From NCBI GenBank assembly GCA_030749225.1, contig JASMKO010000013.1, positions 1-64,000 on the forward strand: a stretch of 64,000 nt of DNA, written 5' to 3'. Of the stretch, positions 1 to 7,119 are shown one piece after another (the stretch's first letter is position 1; each line of letters opens with the position of its first letter). The DNA is from Verrucomicrobiota bacterium (GTDB lineage: Bacteria > Verrucomicrobiota > Verrucomicrobiia > Limisphaerales > UBA1096). Under the pieces are notes generated by a model that was not told the origin of the DNA, did not search any database, and worked only from the letters and a program-made list of their open reading frames with translations. The translations under genes and the position numbers were made by a program.

Positions 1-43
1 ATTTAACTGTTGCGGGATTTTCAACCCGCATGATGATTAGAGA

Positions 44-307
44 ATGAAAGCTGAAAAGCGTTTCAGAGAACTGAAGATCGAGCGCAAGGCGATTGATGAG
101 GAATCGCGGACGGTTGAGTTGGCGTTCTCCAGCGAGGAGCCATACGAGCGCAGCTTCGGTGTCGAGGTGCTAGATCACGCAGATGGCAGTGCGGACCGCT
201 GCAGCAAATCCAAGCTAGTCAGGACATATTCCGCGACGTGCAAGATCAAGTTACCGGGAGAATTAATCGAACTTAAACCAAGGACTTTATTGCTTCGCTT
301 CGGTTAA
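44..307 (+). pseudogene. Truncated phage prohead protease (HK97-type) fragment
   Basis: The first 50 or so residues (ELAFSSEEPYERSFGVEVLD) match the conserved N-terminus of the HK97-family prohead protease (peptidase U35), which matures tailed-phage capsids. A whole protease is roughly 180-250 residues; here the similarity stops near nt 190. The rest of the 87-codon frame is unlike the family and runs 20 bp into the convergent gene at 287. Another frame (codons from nt 184) stays open to a TAA at 274-276, so the locus may be a deletion joint or a frameshifted relic. No terminase, portal or capsid gene follows. I read it as the edge of a decayed prophage lying mostly upstream of the window. 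Family assignment rests on about 45 residues, so it is moderate. Confidence 0.5.
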
Positions 308-1330
308 CTCGTTGCATTCAGTCAGGGCGAGTAGGGCGAAGGTGGTGCCGGCGTGGGTGATGAAGTGATGCTTGTCGTTGTAGGTGGAGCGGGTGAACCA
401 CCGGCCGCTTTCTCGCTGGTTGGCCTTGAGCCATAGGACGCCCCGGCGAATGGCAGGGTGGTCTGGCGCGAGGCCGGATTTGCGGAGGGCAAAAACAACA
501 AAACCAGTGCCGTAGCCGTCGCTGCGATTGCGGACCTGCTCGGTGCCATCAGCTCGCTTCCAGTCGCCCAGCGTGGCGATAGCCCAGCCGCCGTCGGCCT
601 GTTGAAGTGCCAACAGGTTTTTTTGCCAGTTTGATTTGTCCTCGGATGAAACGGCGTCCGGTGTGGTTTGGCTGAGCCAGAGCATCATGCCTTTCTGGTG
701 AGCCAGCTTGGGCCGATTTTTTTTTAGCCACGAAAGGAGTTTTTTGTAGCCAGTGGCGGCATCCTTTGAAGCGGCATAGTTTTCAGGGGCACTGGCCACA
801 GCAATGGCGGCGAGGGTGACACCGTAGTGGTCGTCGGATTCGTACGGGCCCCAGCCGCACTTCAGCCAGTCCCACGAGCCATCCTCTCGCTGGGTTTTCC
901 ATGCCTCGGCGAAGGCGTTGCGGGTGGCCGGTGAAAGTTTGCCCTTGGCTGAGTCGTCCAGCGCCAGTGCGGCAGCGGTGGCCACAACGATATACGGGTC
1001 CGGTTTTTTCTCGGACCAACCGCTGACGTATTGCTCGAAGAATTGGCGGACGGCGACATGGGGCGCGGGGTCGGCCTGCAGCCGTGCCCGGCCGAGAAGG
1101 TAGGCGCCGTTGGTGTGGCAGGTGACGCATTCCCGGGAGCGTTGCCAGTGCAGCGAAGCGCGGTCGATGAAGTCCACCGCCTTGGCCGCGGAGAAGCGCT
1201 TGGCCAAGGGCTCGTCGGGAGAGTTAGCAGCAGGTTTCTCCAACTTGGCCAAGCTAGGCTGGCCAAAAGCAACCCCGCTGCCGTTGAATAGCATCGCACC
1301 GATAAAGCCTATTGATCGCAGTGTTGTCAT
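287..1330 (-). CDS. Secreted squalene-cyclase-repeat protein with a CxxCH haem motif
   Basis: A signal peptide (starting MTTLRSIGFIGAMLF) precedes a haem-binding-type CVTCH motif and an alpha/alpha-toroid of the prenyltransferase/squalene-hopene cyclase repeat kind. QW-like motifs are visible (QREDGSWDW, QQADGGWAIATLGDW, NQRESGRWF). The DxDD motif of true cyclases is not seen, so I infer a periplasmic haem protein built on the toroid fold rather than a hopanoid synthase. I chose the ATG at 1330; an in-frame TTG at 1366 lies inside a CTTGGCCAAG palindrome and gives a poor leader. Two further palindrome copies (1199, 1244) sit in the sequence just after the signal peptide and are read as Leu-Ala-Lys. 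It is convergent with the phage fragment. Confidence 0.7.
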   Translation of the reverse strand: MTTLRSIGFIGAMLFNGSGVAFGQPSLAKLEKPAANSPDEPLAKRFSAAKAVDFIDRASLHWQRSRECVTCHTNGAYLLGRARLQADPAPHVAVRQFFEQYVSGWSEKKPDPYIVVATAAALALDDSAKGKLSPATRNAFAEAWKTQREDGSWDWLKCGWGPYESDDHYGVTLAAIAVASAPENYAASKDAATGYKKLLSWLKKNRPKLAHQKGMMLWLSQTTPDAVSSEDKSNWQKNLLALQQADGGWAIATLGDWKRADGTEQVRNRSDGYGTGFVVFALRKSGLAPDHPAIRRGVLWLKANQRESGRWFTRSTYNDKHHFITHAGTTFALLALTECNELTEAKQ

Positions 1331-1375
1331 GGCGAGAAGCCTGCCATCCCTGCGCTGCTTGGCCAAGCGCTTGGT

Positions 1376-2266
1376 CTAGAAATCCAGTCCGGTGACGCGG
1401 GTGTAGGCCTCGATGTATTTATCGCTGGTTTTCTGCACGATATCCTCCGGCAACTCGGGGCCGGGATAAGTCTTGTCCCAGTCGAGTGTTTCAAGGTAGT
1501 CACGCACGAACTGCTTGTCGAAGCTTGGCTGGCTCTTGCCCGGCTCATAAAGGTCCGCCGGCCAGAAGCGGGATGAGTCGGGTGTCAGAACCTCATCGAT
1601 CAAGATCAGTTCGTCCTCGTAGATTCCGAACTCAAACTTGGTGTCGGCGATGATGATACCCTTGGTGGCAGCATGGTTGCGACCGCGCTTGTAAATCTCG
1701 ATGCTGAGGTCGCGCGCCTTTTCGGCGATGTCGCTGCCAACGATGTTGACGGCCTCCTCGAAGCTGATGTTCTCATCGTGACCCTCTTCGGCCTTGGTGG
1801 CCGGGGTGAAGATTGGCTCCGGCAGCTTGGAGGAGTTGTCGAGACCGTTCGGCAGCGCGATGCCGCAGACTGTGCCCTGTTTCTGGTACTCCTTCCAACC
1901 TGAGCCGGCGAGGTAGCCGCGCACGACGCACTCGATGGCAAGCGGTTGGGCTTTCTTTACAACCATCGCGCGGCGGCCGATCTGCTCAGCGTATTCGCGG
2001 ACGGCCTCGGGTAGCGGGTCGTTCGACCCCGCGAGGAGGTGGTTGGGAACAATGTCGATGAATTGATCGAACCAAAAGTGCGAGAACATCGTAAGGACTT
2101 CGCCCTTTTGCGGGATACCGTTGGGTAGCACGACGTCATAGGCGCTGATGCGGTCACTGGCCAGCATCAGAAGGCTGTCACCGAGATCGAACATTTCACG
2201 GACCTTGCCGCTGCGGACCTTGGGGATACCGGGGAGATCAAGTTGAAGCAGAGTGTTGCTCGACAT
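1376..2266 (-). CDS. purC: Phosphoribosylaminoimidazole-succinocarboxamide synthase (SAICAR synthetase)
   Basis: Joins aspartate to CAIR with ATP in de novo purine synthesis, in the cytoplasm. Family hallmarks are all present in order: SGKVREMF near the N-terminus, ASDRISAYDVVL, PIFTPATKAEEGHDENI, DTKFEFG, and LIDEVLTPDSSRFW. The length (296 aa) is that of the longer SAICAR synthetase type found in yeast and many bacteria, rather than the about 240-aa E. coli type. The ATG at 2266 starts directly before the conserved region; a GTG at 2317 in the same frame would add 17 unrelated residues. It lies just downstream of rsfS on the same strand, 81 bp away, and may be co-transcribed with it. No other purine genes are nearby. 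Confidence 0.95.
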   Translation of the reverse strand: MSSNTLLQLDLPGIPKVRSGKVREMFDLGDSLLMLASDRISAYDVVLPNGIPQKGEVLTMFSHFWFDQFIDIVPNHLLAGSNDPLPEAVREYAEQIGRRAMVVKKAQPLAIECVVRGYLAGSGWKEYQKQGTVCGIALPNGLDNSSKLPEPIFTPATKAEEGHDENISFEEAVNIVGSDIAEKARDLSIEIYKRGRNHAATKGIIIADTKFEFGIYEDELILIDEVLTPDSSRFWPADLYEPGKSQPSFDKQFVRDYLETLDWDKTYPGPELPEDIVQKTSDKYIEAYTRVTGLDF

Positions 2267-2347
2267 GCGGGCAGATGATGCTAGCCCAGCGGAAGTTTTC
2301 AAGACGATGTTATTCACAGCGCCCGTATCGCGCTTGGCGAAACGGGA

Positions 2348-2722
2348 TCAGGCTTGGGCAGCGACCGGTGAAGGTTCCTGTTCGAAGTCGATCCGCTTGG
2401 CATCCCCCCAGAGTCCCTCGAGGTCGTAAAGCTCGCGGAATTTGTCGTTCATCACATGGACGAGGACGTCGGTGAAATCGAGCACGACCCACGGCGTCAC
2501 GCGGGCGCCTTCGGCCGAGAAGGGGCGGATGCTGTGTTGTTCCCTCAGTTTCTCAGTGATTTCATCGACGATGGCGCGGAGGTGCGGTTCATTGGTGCCG
2601 GTGACGATGACAAAATAGTCGGCGACGGAGGAGAGTTCCCGGAGATCCAGCAGGGTGATGTTCTCGGCTTTTTTATTGTCGGCCAGCCGGGCGCAGGTGA
2701 GTGCGAGCTCTTTGGATTCCAT
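2348..2722 (-). CDS. rsfS: Ribosomal silencing factor RsfS (Iojap family)
   Basis: Binds ribosomal protein uL14 and blocks subunit joining when nutrients are scarce. The 124-residue protein shows the family motifs: VADYFVIVTGTNEPHLRAI in the first half, WVVLDFTDVLVHVM and YDLEGLWGDAK in the second. The chosen ATG (MESKELAL) at 2722 fits the usual family N-terminus; an upstream in-frame GTG/TTG-type start would translate the palindrome at 2750 and adds sequence foreign to the family. It often sits with nadD elsewhere; here it is followed by purC. Confidence 0.93.
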   Translation of the reverse strand: MESKELALTCARLADNKKAENITLLDLRELSSVADYFVIVTGTNEPHLRAIVDEITEKLREQHSIRPFSAEGARVTPWVVLDFTDVLVHVMNDKFRELYDLEGLWGDAKRIDFEQEPSPVAAQA

Positions 2723-2846
2723 AAACACGGAGTGGCGGAACCAAGTTCGCTTGGCCAAGGGCCGCCACACGGCCGGAGGCTAAACCAAGACCGGTTTTTG
2801 TAAACCGCAAACTGGCCAAGCGACAACGTTGCTGGGTGTTTTCAGC

Positions 2847-3404
2847 TTAATTGCCCTCTACTTTCAACTCTTGACCCGTTTTGCCACCTTGTTGGCGTAG
2901 CATGTTGGCGATGTTGTCATTCAATGTGACATCAAGAGGTGTGTTGCCAAACTTGTCCCTAATGTTGACGTTGGCTCCTTGGCTCAGAAGCAACGATACA
3001 GTTTCCTTTCGATCATTGTGTGCAGCACGATATAAGGCGGTCAGTCCTTCCTTGTCTGTTACATCGACGTCCATTCCATCCGCTAGCAGTTGCTTGATTA
3101 GTTCGGTGTTACCACGCGTTGCTGCATCCCAATTTCCCTGTGTTGCCGCCTTCCATTTGGCTTCCACTTCTTCCGGGGTTGCAACAGGTTCATTCGGTTC
3201 GTCAGGTTGCGATTCCGGCAGAGTGGCGGGTTTGGCCGGTGATGAATTCTTGTCCTGCTGCGCGTCGGTGTGGACTTTTGGCGCAGCCAATTCGAGCTCG
3301 GCAGATTCGGTGGCTTGGTCTGGTTTGGCCGATTCCTGAACAGGTTGCGTGCCACATCCCACAATCAGCACAGCTACAGCCGTTGAGACAAAGGTTGTTT
3401 TCAT
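2847..3404 (-). CDS. Ankyrin-repeat lipoprotein
   Basis: A lipoprotein signal peptide ends in the lipobox VGCG (Cys at residue 17). A low-complexity linker rich in Pro, Glu and Gln follows to about residue 95, then two to three ankyrin repeats (GNTELIKQLLADGMDVDVTD, KEGLTALYRAAHNDRKETVS, FGNTPLDVTLNDN). The tail LRQQGGKTGQELKVEGN is shared in diverged form with three other proteins in this window (30206, 31446, 42789). Likely anchored in the outer or inner membrane facing the periplasm; the binding partner is unknown. It stands between rsfS and the Gfo/Idh/MocA gene without overlap, so any operon is uncertain. Confidence 0.85.
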   Translation of the reverse strand: MKTTFVSTAVAVLIVGCGTQPVQESAKPDQATESAELELAAPKVHTDAQQDKNSSPAKPATLPESQPDEPNEPVATPEEVEAKWKAATQGNWDAATRGNTELIKQLLADGMDVDVTDKEGLTALYRAAHNDRKETVSLLLSQGANVNIRDKFGNTPLDVTLNDNIANMLRQQGGKTGQELKVEGN

Positions 3405-3474
3405 GGCGCGGCCACGATGGTTCCGTTGCAGGCTGGCATCAAGTTGTTTTGGCGTCGAAAAAGACGAGGGCGGC

Positions 3475-4554
3475 CTAGCAAATTTCCGTCAACTCGACCG
3501 CGCGGTGTTCCTCGGCGCTGCGATAGGCAGCCTCGACAAGAGCCATGGTTTTGAGGTTGTCACGCGCTGCGATGGCCGGTTCCCCGCCGGTCTCGAGAGC
3601 GATCAGCAATTGCGCCATGGTACCAATGAAGGCGTCAGGGAACCAACTCTCCGGCCAGGTGGGCGTATGGAATTCAGCATCGCCCTTGGACGCGTAGGTG
3701 ATTGTTGATGGTGTGGTGTAGGGATCGTGGCACCAGCCGATGTTGCCCTTGGCCAAGCCGTCGAGCCCCTCTATGCGCCACTCGATACCAATGTCGGCCG
3801 GTGCCCCTTCGCGGGCTGGGCCGGTCCAGGTGTCGTCAATGGCGATGGCTCGGAGGCCGCTGGCGTATTCGAGGATGTAGCTGGCGATGCCGTCGGTGTG
3901 CGGAAACTGGGTGCGCGGGTCGGTGCGTACGGTGCAGTAGATACGCTCGGGATCGCCGAACCAGTAGCGGAAGGTATCCATGTGGTGGATCGACATGATG
4001 CGCAGGGTGACCCAGCCCTGGCGTTCCTGCCACGGCATCCAGTGCGGGATGCCGCGCATGTCGATGGTGGCCAAGACCGGCTCCCCGATGGTGCCGTTGG
4101 TCAGGAGAGTCTTGCCGGCACGGACGGATTGGTCGTAGCGCATGTTTTGGTTCACGGCCAATATGATGCCGGCTTGCTCGCAAGCCTCAACCGCGGCGAC
4201 CGCCTCCGCGTAATTTGCGCCCAAAGGCTTCTGCGCGAGGATACCCTTAACAGTCCCGCGTTTGCAGGCAGCCTTGATGATGCTGAGTTGGTTGTCTGGA
4301 GGAACGGCGACGTCGAGCACCTCGATGGACTCGTCGTCGAGCAACTGGTCGATGGATTCGTGAACGGTCGCGATGGCGTGTTGCTCGGCGCACTTGGCGG
4401 CATTGTCCCGGGTTCGGGAGGCGATGGCGACCGGGTTAAAGCTGACCTTGTCGTAAGCCACGAGGTGGCAGTCGCTCATGATGAAGCCGCTGCCGATGCA
4501 GCCGATGCGCCAATCCAACCGGGTTGGAAGCGGTGAATGGATGTTCAGTTCCAT
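3475..4554 (-). CDS. Gfo/Idh/MocA-family NAD(P)-dependent oxidoreductase
   Basis: The N-terminal Rossmann fold carries the dinucleotide motif GCIGSGFI at about residues 18-25. The catalytic-type lysine lies in LAQKPLG, where most relatives have EKP; here Gln replaces Glu. The C-terminal domain has the family's sheet with HH in SIHHMDTFRYWFGDP. Such enzymes oxidise or epimerise sugars and cyclitols; the substrate cannot be told. The start is the ATG at 4554, preceded by GAGG about 9 bases upstream, and not the upstream start that would overlap the dioxygenase gene. It follows the PhyH gene by 14 bp, so the two are almost certainly one operon. No signal peptide, so cytoplasmic. Confidence 0.9.
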   Translation of the reverse strand: MELNIHSPLPTRLDWRIGCIGSGFIMSDCHLVAYDKVSFNPVAIASRTRDNAAKCAEQHAIATVHESIDQLLDDESIEVLDVAVPPDNQLSIIKAACKRGTVKGILAQKPLGANYAEAVAAVEACEQAGIILAVNQNMRYDQSVRAGKTLLTNGTIGEPVLATIDMRGIPHWMPWQERQGWVTLRIMSIHHMDTFRYWFGDPERIYCTVRTDPRTQFPHTDGIASYILEYASGLRAIAIDDTWTGPAREGAPADIGIEWRIEGLDGLAKGNIGWCHDPYTTPSTITYASKGDAEFHTPTWPESWFPDAFIGTMAQLLIALETGGEPAIAARDNLKTMALVEAAYRSAEEHRAVELTEIC

Positions 4555-4568
4555 CGTCTGCCTCTGTT

Positions 4569-5396
4569 TTACCCTTTGCCAGTGCCTACTGTTTGGTCCT
4601 TCGCGGGATCCCAAAAGTCTGTCTCGGCTTCAAACAATTTCGATCCCATCTCGCGAATTGCACTGTCAGGGAGTTTTTCGAGCGGCTCATAAAATGGATG
4701 GTGAGATGCCTTGTAGGGATTGTTGTGCCGTGTGTTGTAGCAGCAGATCAGCGACCATCGGGGTTTGTCGGAGGTGTTTTGGTCAGAGCGATGCAGGGTG
4801 TTACTATGAAAGAAGAGCGTGTCGCCCGGCTCAATCTCCACGTAGACCAGTTCCATGGTTTTCATGGCCGCCTCGACTCGTTCGGGATCCGCGCCGGTCT
4901 GGTCGCCGAACCGTCCATGCTCGACTCGTCCCATCCTGTGCGAGCCCTTGAGCACCTGCATGCAGCCGTTAGCCTTTGTATTCTGGTCGACAGCGATGAA
5001 GGCCGAGGCCATGTCGGGGTAAAGGCAGCCGTTTTGGTACCAGTACCCATAGTCTTGATGCCAACTCCAGGCCCCGCCAATGCGCGGTTGCTTGATGCTC
5101 ATCTTGCTGTGGTAATGATATACCTCGTCCGCGAGCAATGTTTCCATGGCGCTGACGATGCGCTCGCATCGGGCGATGGCGCCCCAGAGATCCTCGCCTG
5201 CCTTGTTCCAGAGCACTAGGTTTGCCGTGCCGCCTTCGCCGTCCTCAAGGTCGTAGGCGTGTCGTTCGAACGCCTTGTCTGCCTTGGCAGCGGTACGGAA
5301 AATCCTTGCTTCTTCGGCGTCAAACAGACCGGGCACGATGAGGTAGCCGTCTTCTTGGAACGCGTTGATTTGTTCGGTCGACAGATGAGCGGACAT
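4569..5396 (-). CDS. Phytanoyl-CoA dioxygenase (PhyH) family protein
   Basis: An Fe(II)/2-oxoglutarate-dependent dioxygenase of the PhyH family. The metal-binding HxD is in WSWHQDYGYW and the distal His and 2-oxoglutarate-binding Arg are in LHRSDQNTSDKPRWS. 276 residues is normal for the family. The start is ATG 5396 (MSAHLSTEQ); an upstream in-frame start adds 16 residues with no family resemblance. It forms a tight two-gene unit with the sugar-type dehydrogenase at 3475. In PVC bacteria such pairs are common in catabolic islands, so a shared small-molecule substrate is likely, but neither sequence reveals it. Confidence 0.9.
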   Translation of the reverse strand: MSAHLSTEQINAFQEDGYLIVPGLFDAEEARIFRTAAKADKAFERHAYDLEDGEGGTANLVLWNKAGEDLWGAIARCERIVSAMETLLADEVYHYHSKMSIKQPRIGGAWSWHQDYGYWYQNGCLYPDMASAFIAVDQNTKANGCMQVLKGSHRMGRVEHGRFGDQTGADPERVEAAMKTMELVYVEIEPGDTLFFHSNTLHRSDQNTSDKPRWSLICCYNTRHNNPYKASHHPFYEPLEKLPDSAIREMGSKLFEAETDFWDPAKDQTVGTGKG

Positions 5397-5489
5397 GGGG
5401 AACTCGGTTGAGGGGAGTGTTGCAACCGAAATCCTGCAAGTCAAAGCTGGAATGCGCGGATGATTGGCGGGCGATTTGCCGCTAGCGCG

Positions 5490-6917
5490 TCAGTTGTGGG
5501 GCTTCGTGGAGACCGGCTTGCGGCTGCCCCGTTGGTATGTTGCGGAACTGCCGCTTGGTTTGGCCGGTGGAGGAACCGGCTTGTTGTACAGGTATTGGAG
5601 CAGGTTTGTGACGGACTGTGGGCCGCGATCCACGTGTACTTCAACGACGGGTCGTGGCAATTGGCCCGTGCTAATGTGAAATTTGTGCAGCGCATCGGCT
5701 TGTGAACTGGGTCGCTCGGCTTCCATCGATTCCTTGATGTAATCCTCGAAGAACTGCTGCAGTGGATCAAGCTCCTTCGGCTCGACGGGCGTGTGCTCTG
5801 TCTCGAGCGGTTTCACATAGTCTGGCAGCCGTACCGTGCTTGCGGCCACTGCTTGGTTGAACTCCGGCTCCGGGTCGCCGGTGATGGAGATGGGCGGCAG
5901 CGGGCGTATTCTCGGCTTGTGCGGCCGCGTGATGCGAAAGGCCGTGTTTCGGCTGTCGGCCATCTTGCGGATGTATTGTGTCGCATCCGCGATCTCCCCG
6001 GCGGAAAGCTCCGACGCAGCCTGGTCCAGTTCCACGACGGAGCGGTGTATATCGCGCGTCTCGGATTTGCTTCCGGTCACCAGAATGATGTTAGTTTGTT
6101 TCACCGGAACGATTCGCACATTGGTCTCGCCGTAAAGTGCTTGCAACTGGGTGGCCATTTCCCCGGCGTCGGCATGGTCCAGCTTGATGGCGGTATGGCC
6201 GCGCGTCACGGCGGTTGGCTTGCGCTCGATGGCACTGCGTTTTTTTGATGCCTGCAGCCGCTCACCGGGAGCTTGCCGGGGAGGTCTTGTCGGCGTGTCG
6301 CGGGGTTTGTCTTTGCCAAACCAATTCATCGGGTTGACCCGCTCTTTCCAACTTCTCTTCTGTGTAACGGGCTCCCTCCTACTCAACCAGCTCATTGGGT
6401 TCACGCGTTGCCGCCAGTTTGATTTTTCCTCCCCCACTTGCTTCTCCGCGTTTTTTCTGGCCTCGGTGTAAAAGCTGTCAGGCAGGTCGGCTTCGAGTTC
6501 CTCCTCGCTCACAATGCCGTCGGGGAGAATTGTCTTGTTAGCGATCAGGTATTCGCGATCATTCGGATCAGCTTGGGCGAGCAATTCGCGGATGCCGTCG
6601 ATTTCGCTCTTCGGGCCGATCACCACGACCCCCTTGGCCAAGCGGCTTGGTTCCACCACGCGGAAGGCATGGTCACGGCCGTAGGCGTCGTCCAGCATCC
6701 GCGACACATCGCCCGCGGTCAGCCGGTTGAGCGGGATTACCACTTGTCCTACCGGCGTTTGGATTTCGGACGGTGTCGGCTCCTCGGTGGTGGCCTTGCT
6801 GCGTTTTAGGATCCGCGGGAGGTACCCCTTCCGGGCCTGCGTCCCGACGGTCGAGCCAAGGATCAACAGTCCCACCAAGGTGGTTCGGATCATCGTTTGA
6901 GGGTGGATCAGCTTCAT
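5490..6917 (-). CDS. Secreted secretin-N-domain-like protein without a secretin barrel
   Basis: A signal peptide (MKLIHPQTMIRTTLVGLLIL) is followed by two secretin N1/N2-like modules: VVIPLNRLTAGDVSRMLDDA to about residue 125, and AIKLDHADAGEMATQLQALY to about residue 305. In type II/III secretins and PilQ these small alpha/beta modules precede the outer-membrane barrel; here no barrel follows, and the last 150 residues are Pro-rich. Between the modules lie two copies of a basic motif (WRQRVNPMSWLSRREP and WKERVNPMNWFGKDKP). It could be a periplasmic ring or adaptor partner for a dispersed type II/pilus-like system (see prepilins at 32994 and 40741, GspC-like protein at 48665). It stands alone on its strand. 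Confidence 0.65.
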   Translation of the reverse strand: MKLIHPQTMIRTTLVGLLILGSTVGTQARKGYLPRILKRSKATTEEPTPSEIQTPVGQVVIPLNRLTAGDVSRMLDDAYGRDHAFRVVEPSRLAKGVVVIGPKSEIDGIRELLAQADPNDREYLIANKTILPDGIVSEEELEADLPDSFYTEARKNAEKQVGEEKSNWRQRVNPMSWLSRREPVTQKRSWKERVNPMNWFGKDKPRDTPTRPPRQAPGERLQASKKRSAIERKPTAVTRGHTAIKLDHADAGEMATQLQALYGETNVRIVPVKQTNIILVTGSKSETRDIHRSVVELDQAASELSAGEIADATQYIRKMADSRNTAFRITRPHKPRIRPLPPISITGDPEPEFNQAVAASTVRLPDYVKPLETEHTPVEPKELDPLQQFFEDYIKESMEAERPSSQADALHKFHISTGQLPRPVVEVHVDRGPQSVTNLLQYLYNKPVPPPAKPSGSSATYQRGSRKPVSTKPHN

Positions 6918-7119
6918 TTCACATCGTCAGTGCCTTCAGTCTATTATCGGTCCCGCGATTGTCAAACCGCCGAGCCGATTCTTCAGCACCTTGTTTCGGC
7001 ACAAAAACCGCGTTTTCCTGAGCAATCGCCATGCCAACGCCCGGTCAAGCGGGAGTTGAGCTTGCGCAAGCTGAGATGTGACACATCCCGCTTTTTTTGG
7101 CACGATCGCTCTCGCGCGA

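Noticed and set aside
3727-4536. Plus-strand open frame of 269 codons opposite the Gfo/Idh/MocA gene
   Set aside because: No recognisable motif, and it is fully opposed to a clear oxidoreductase with a good ribosome-binding site.
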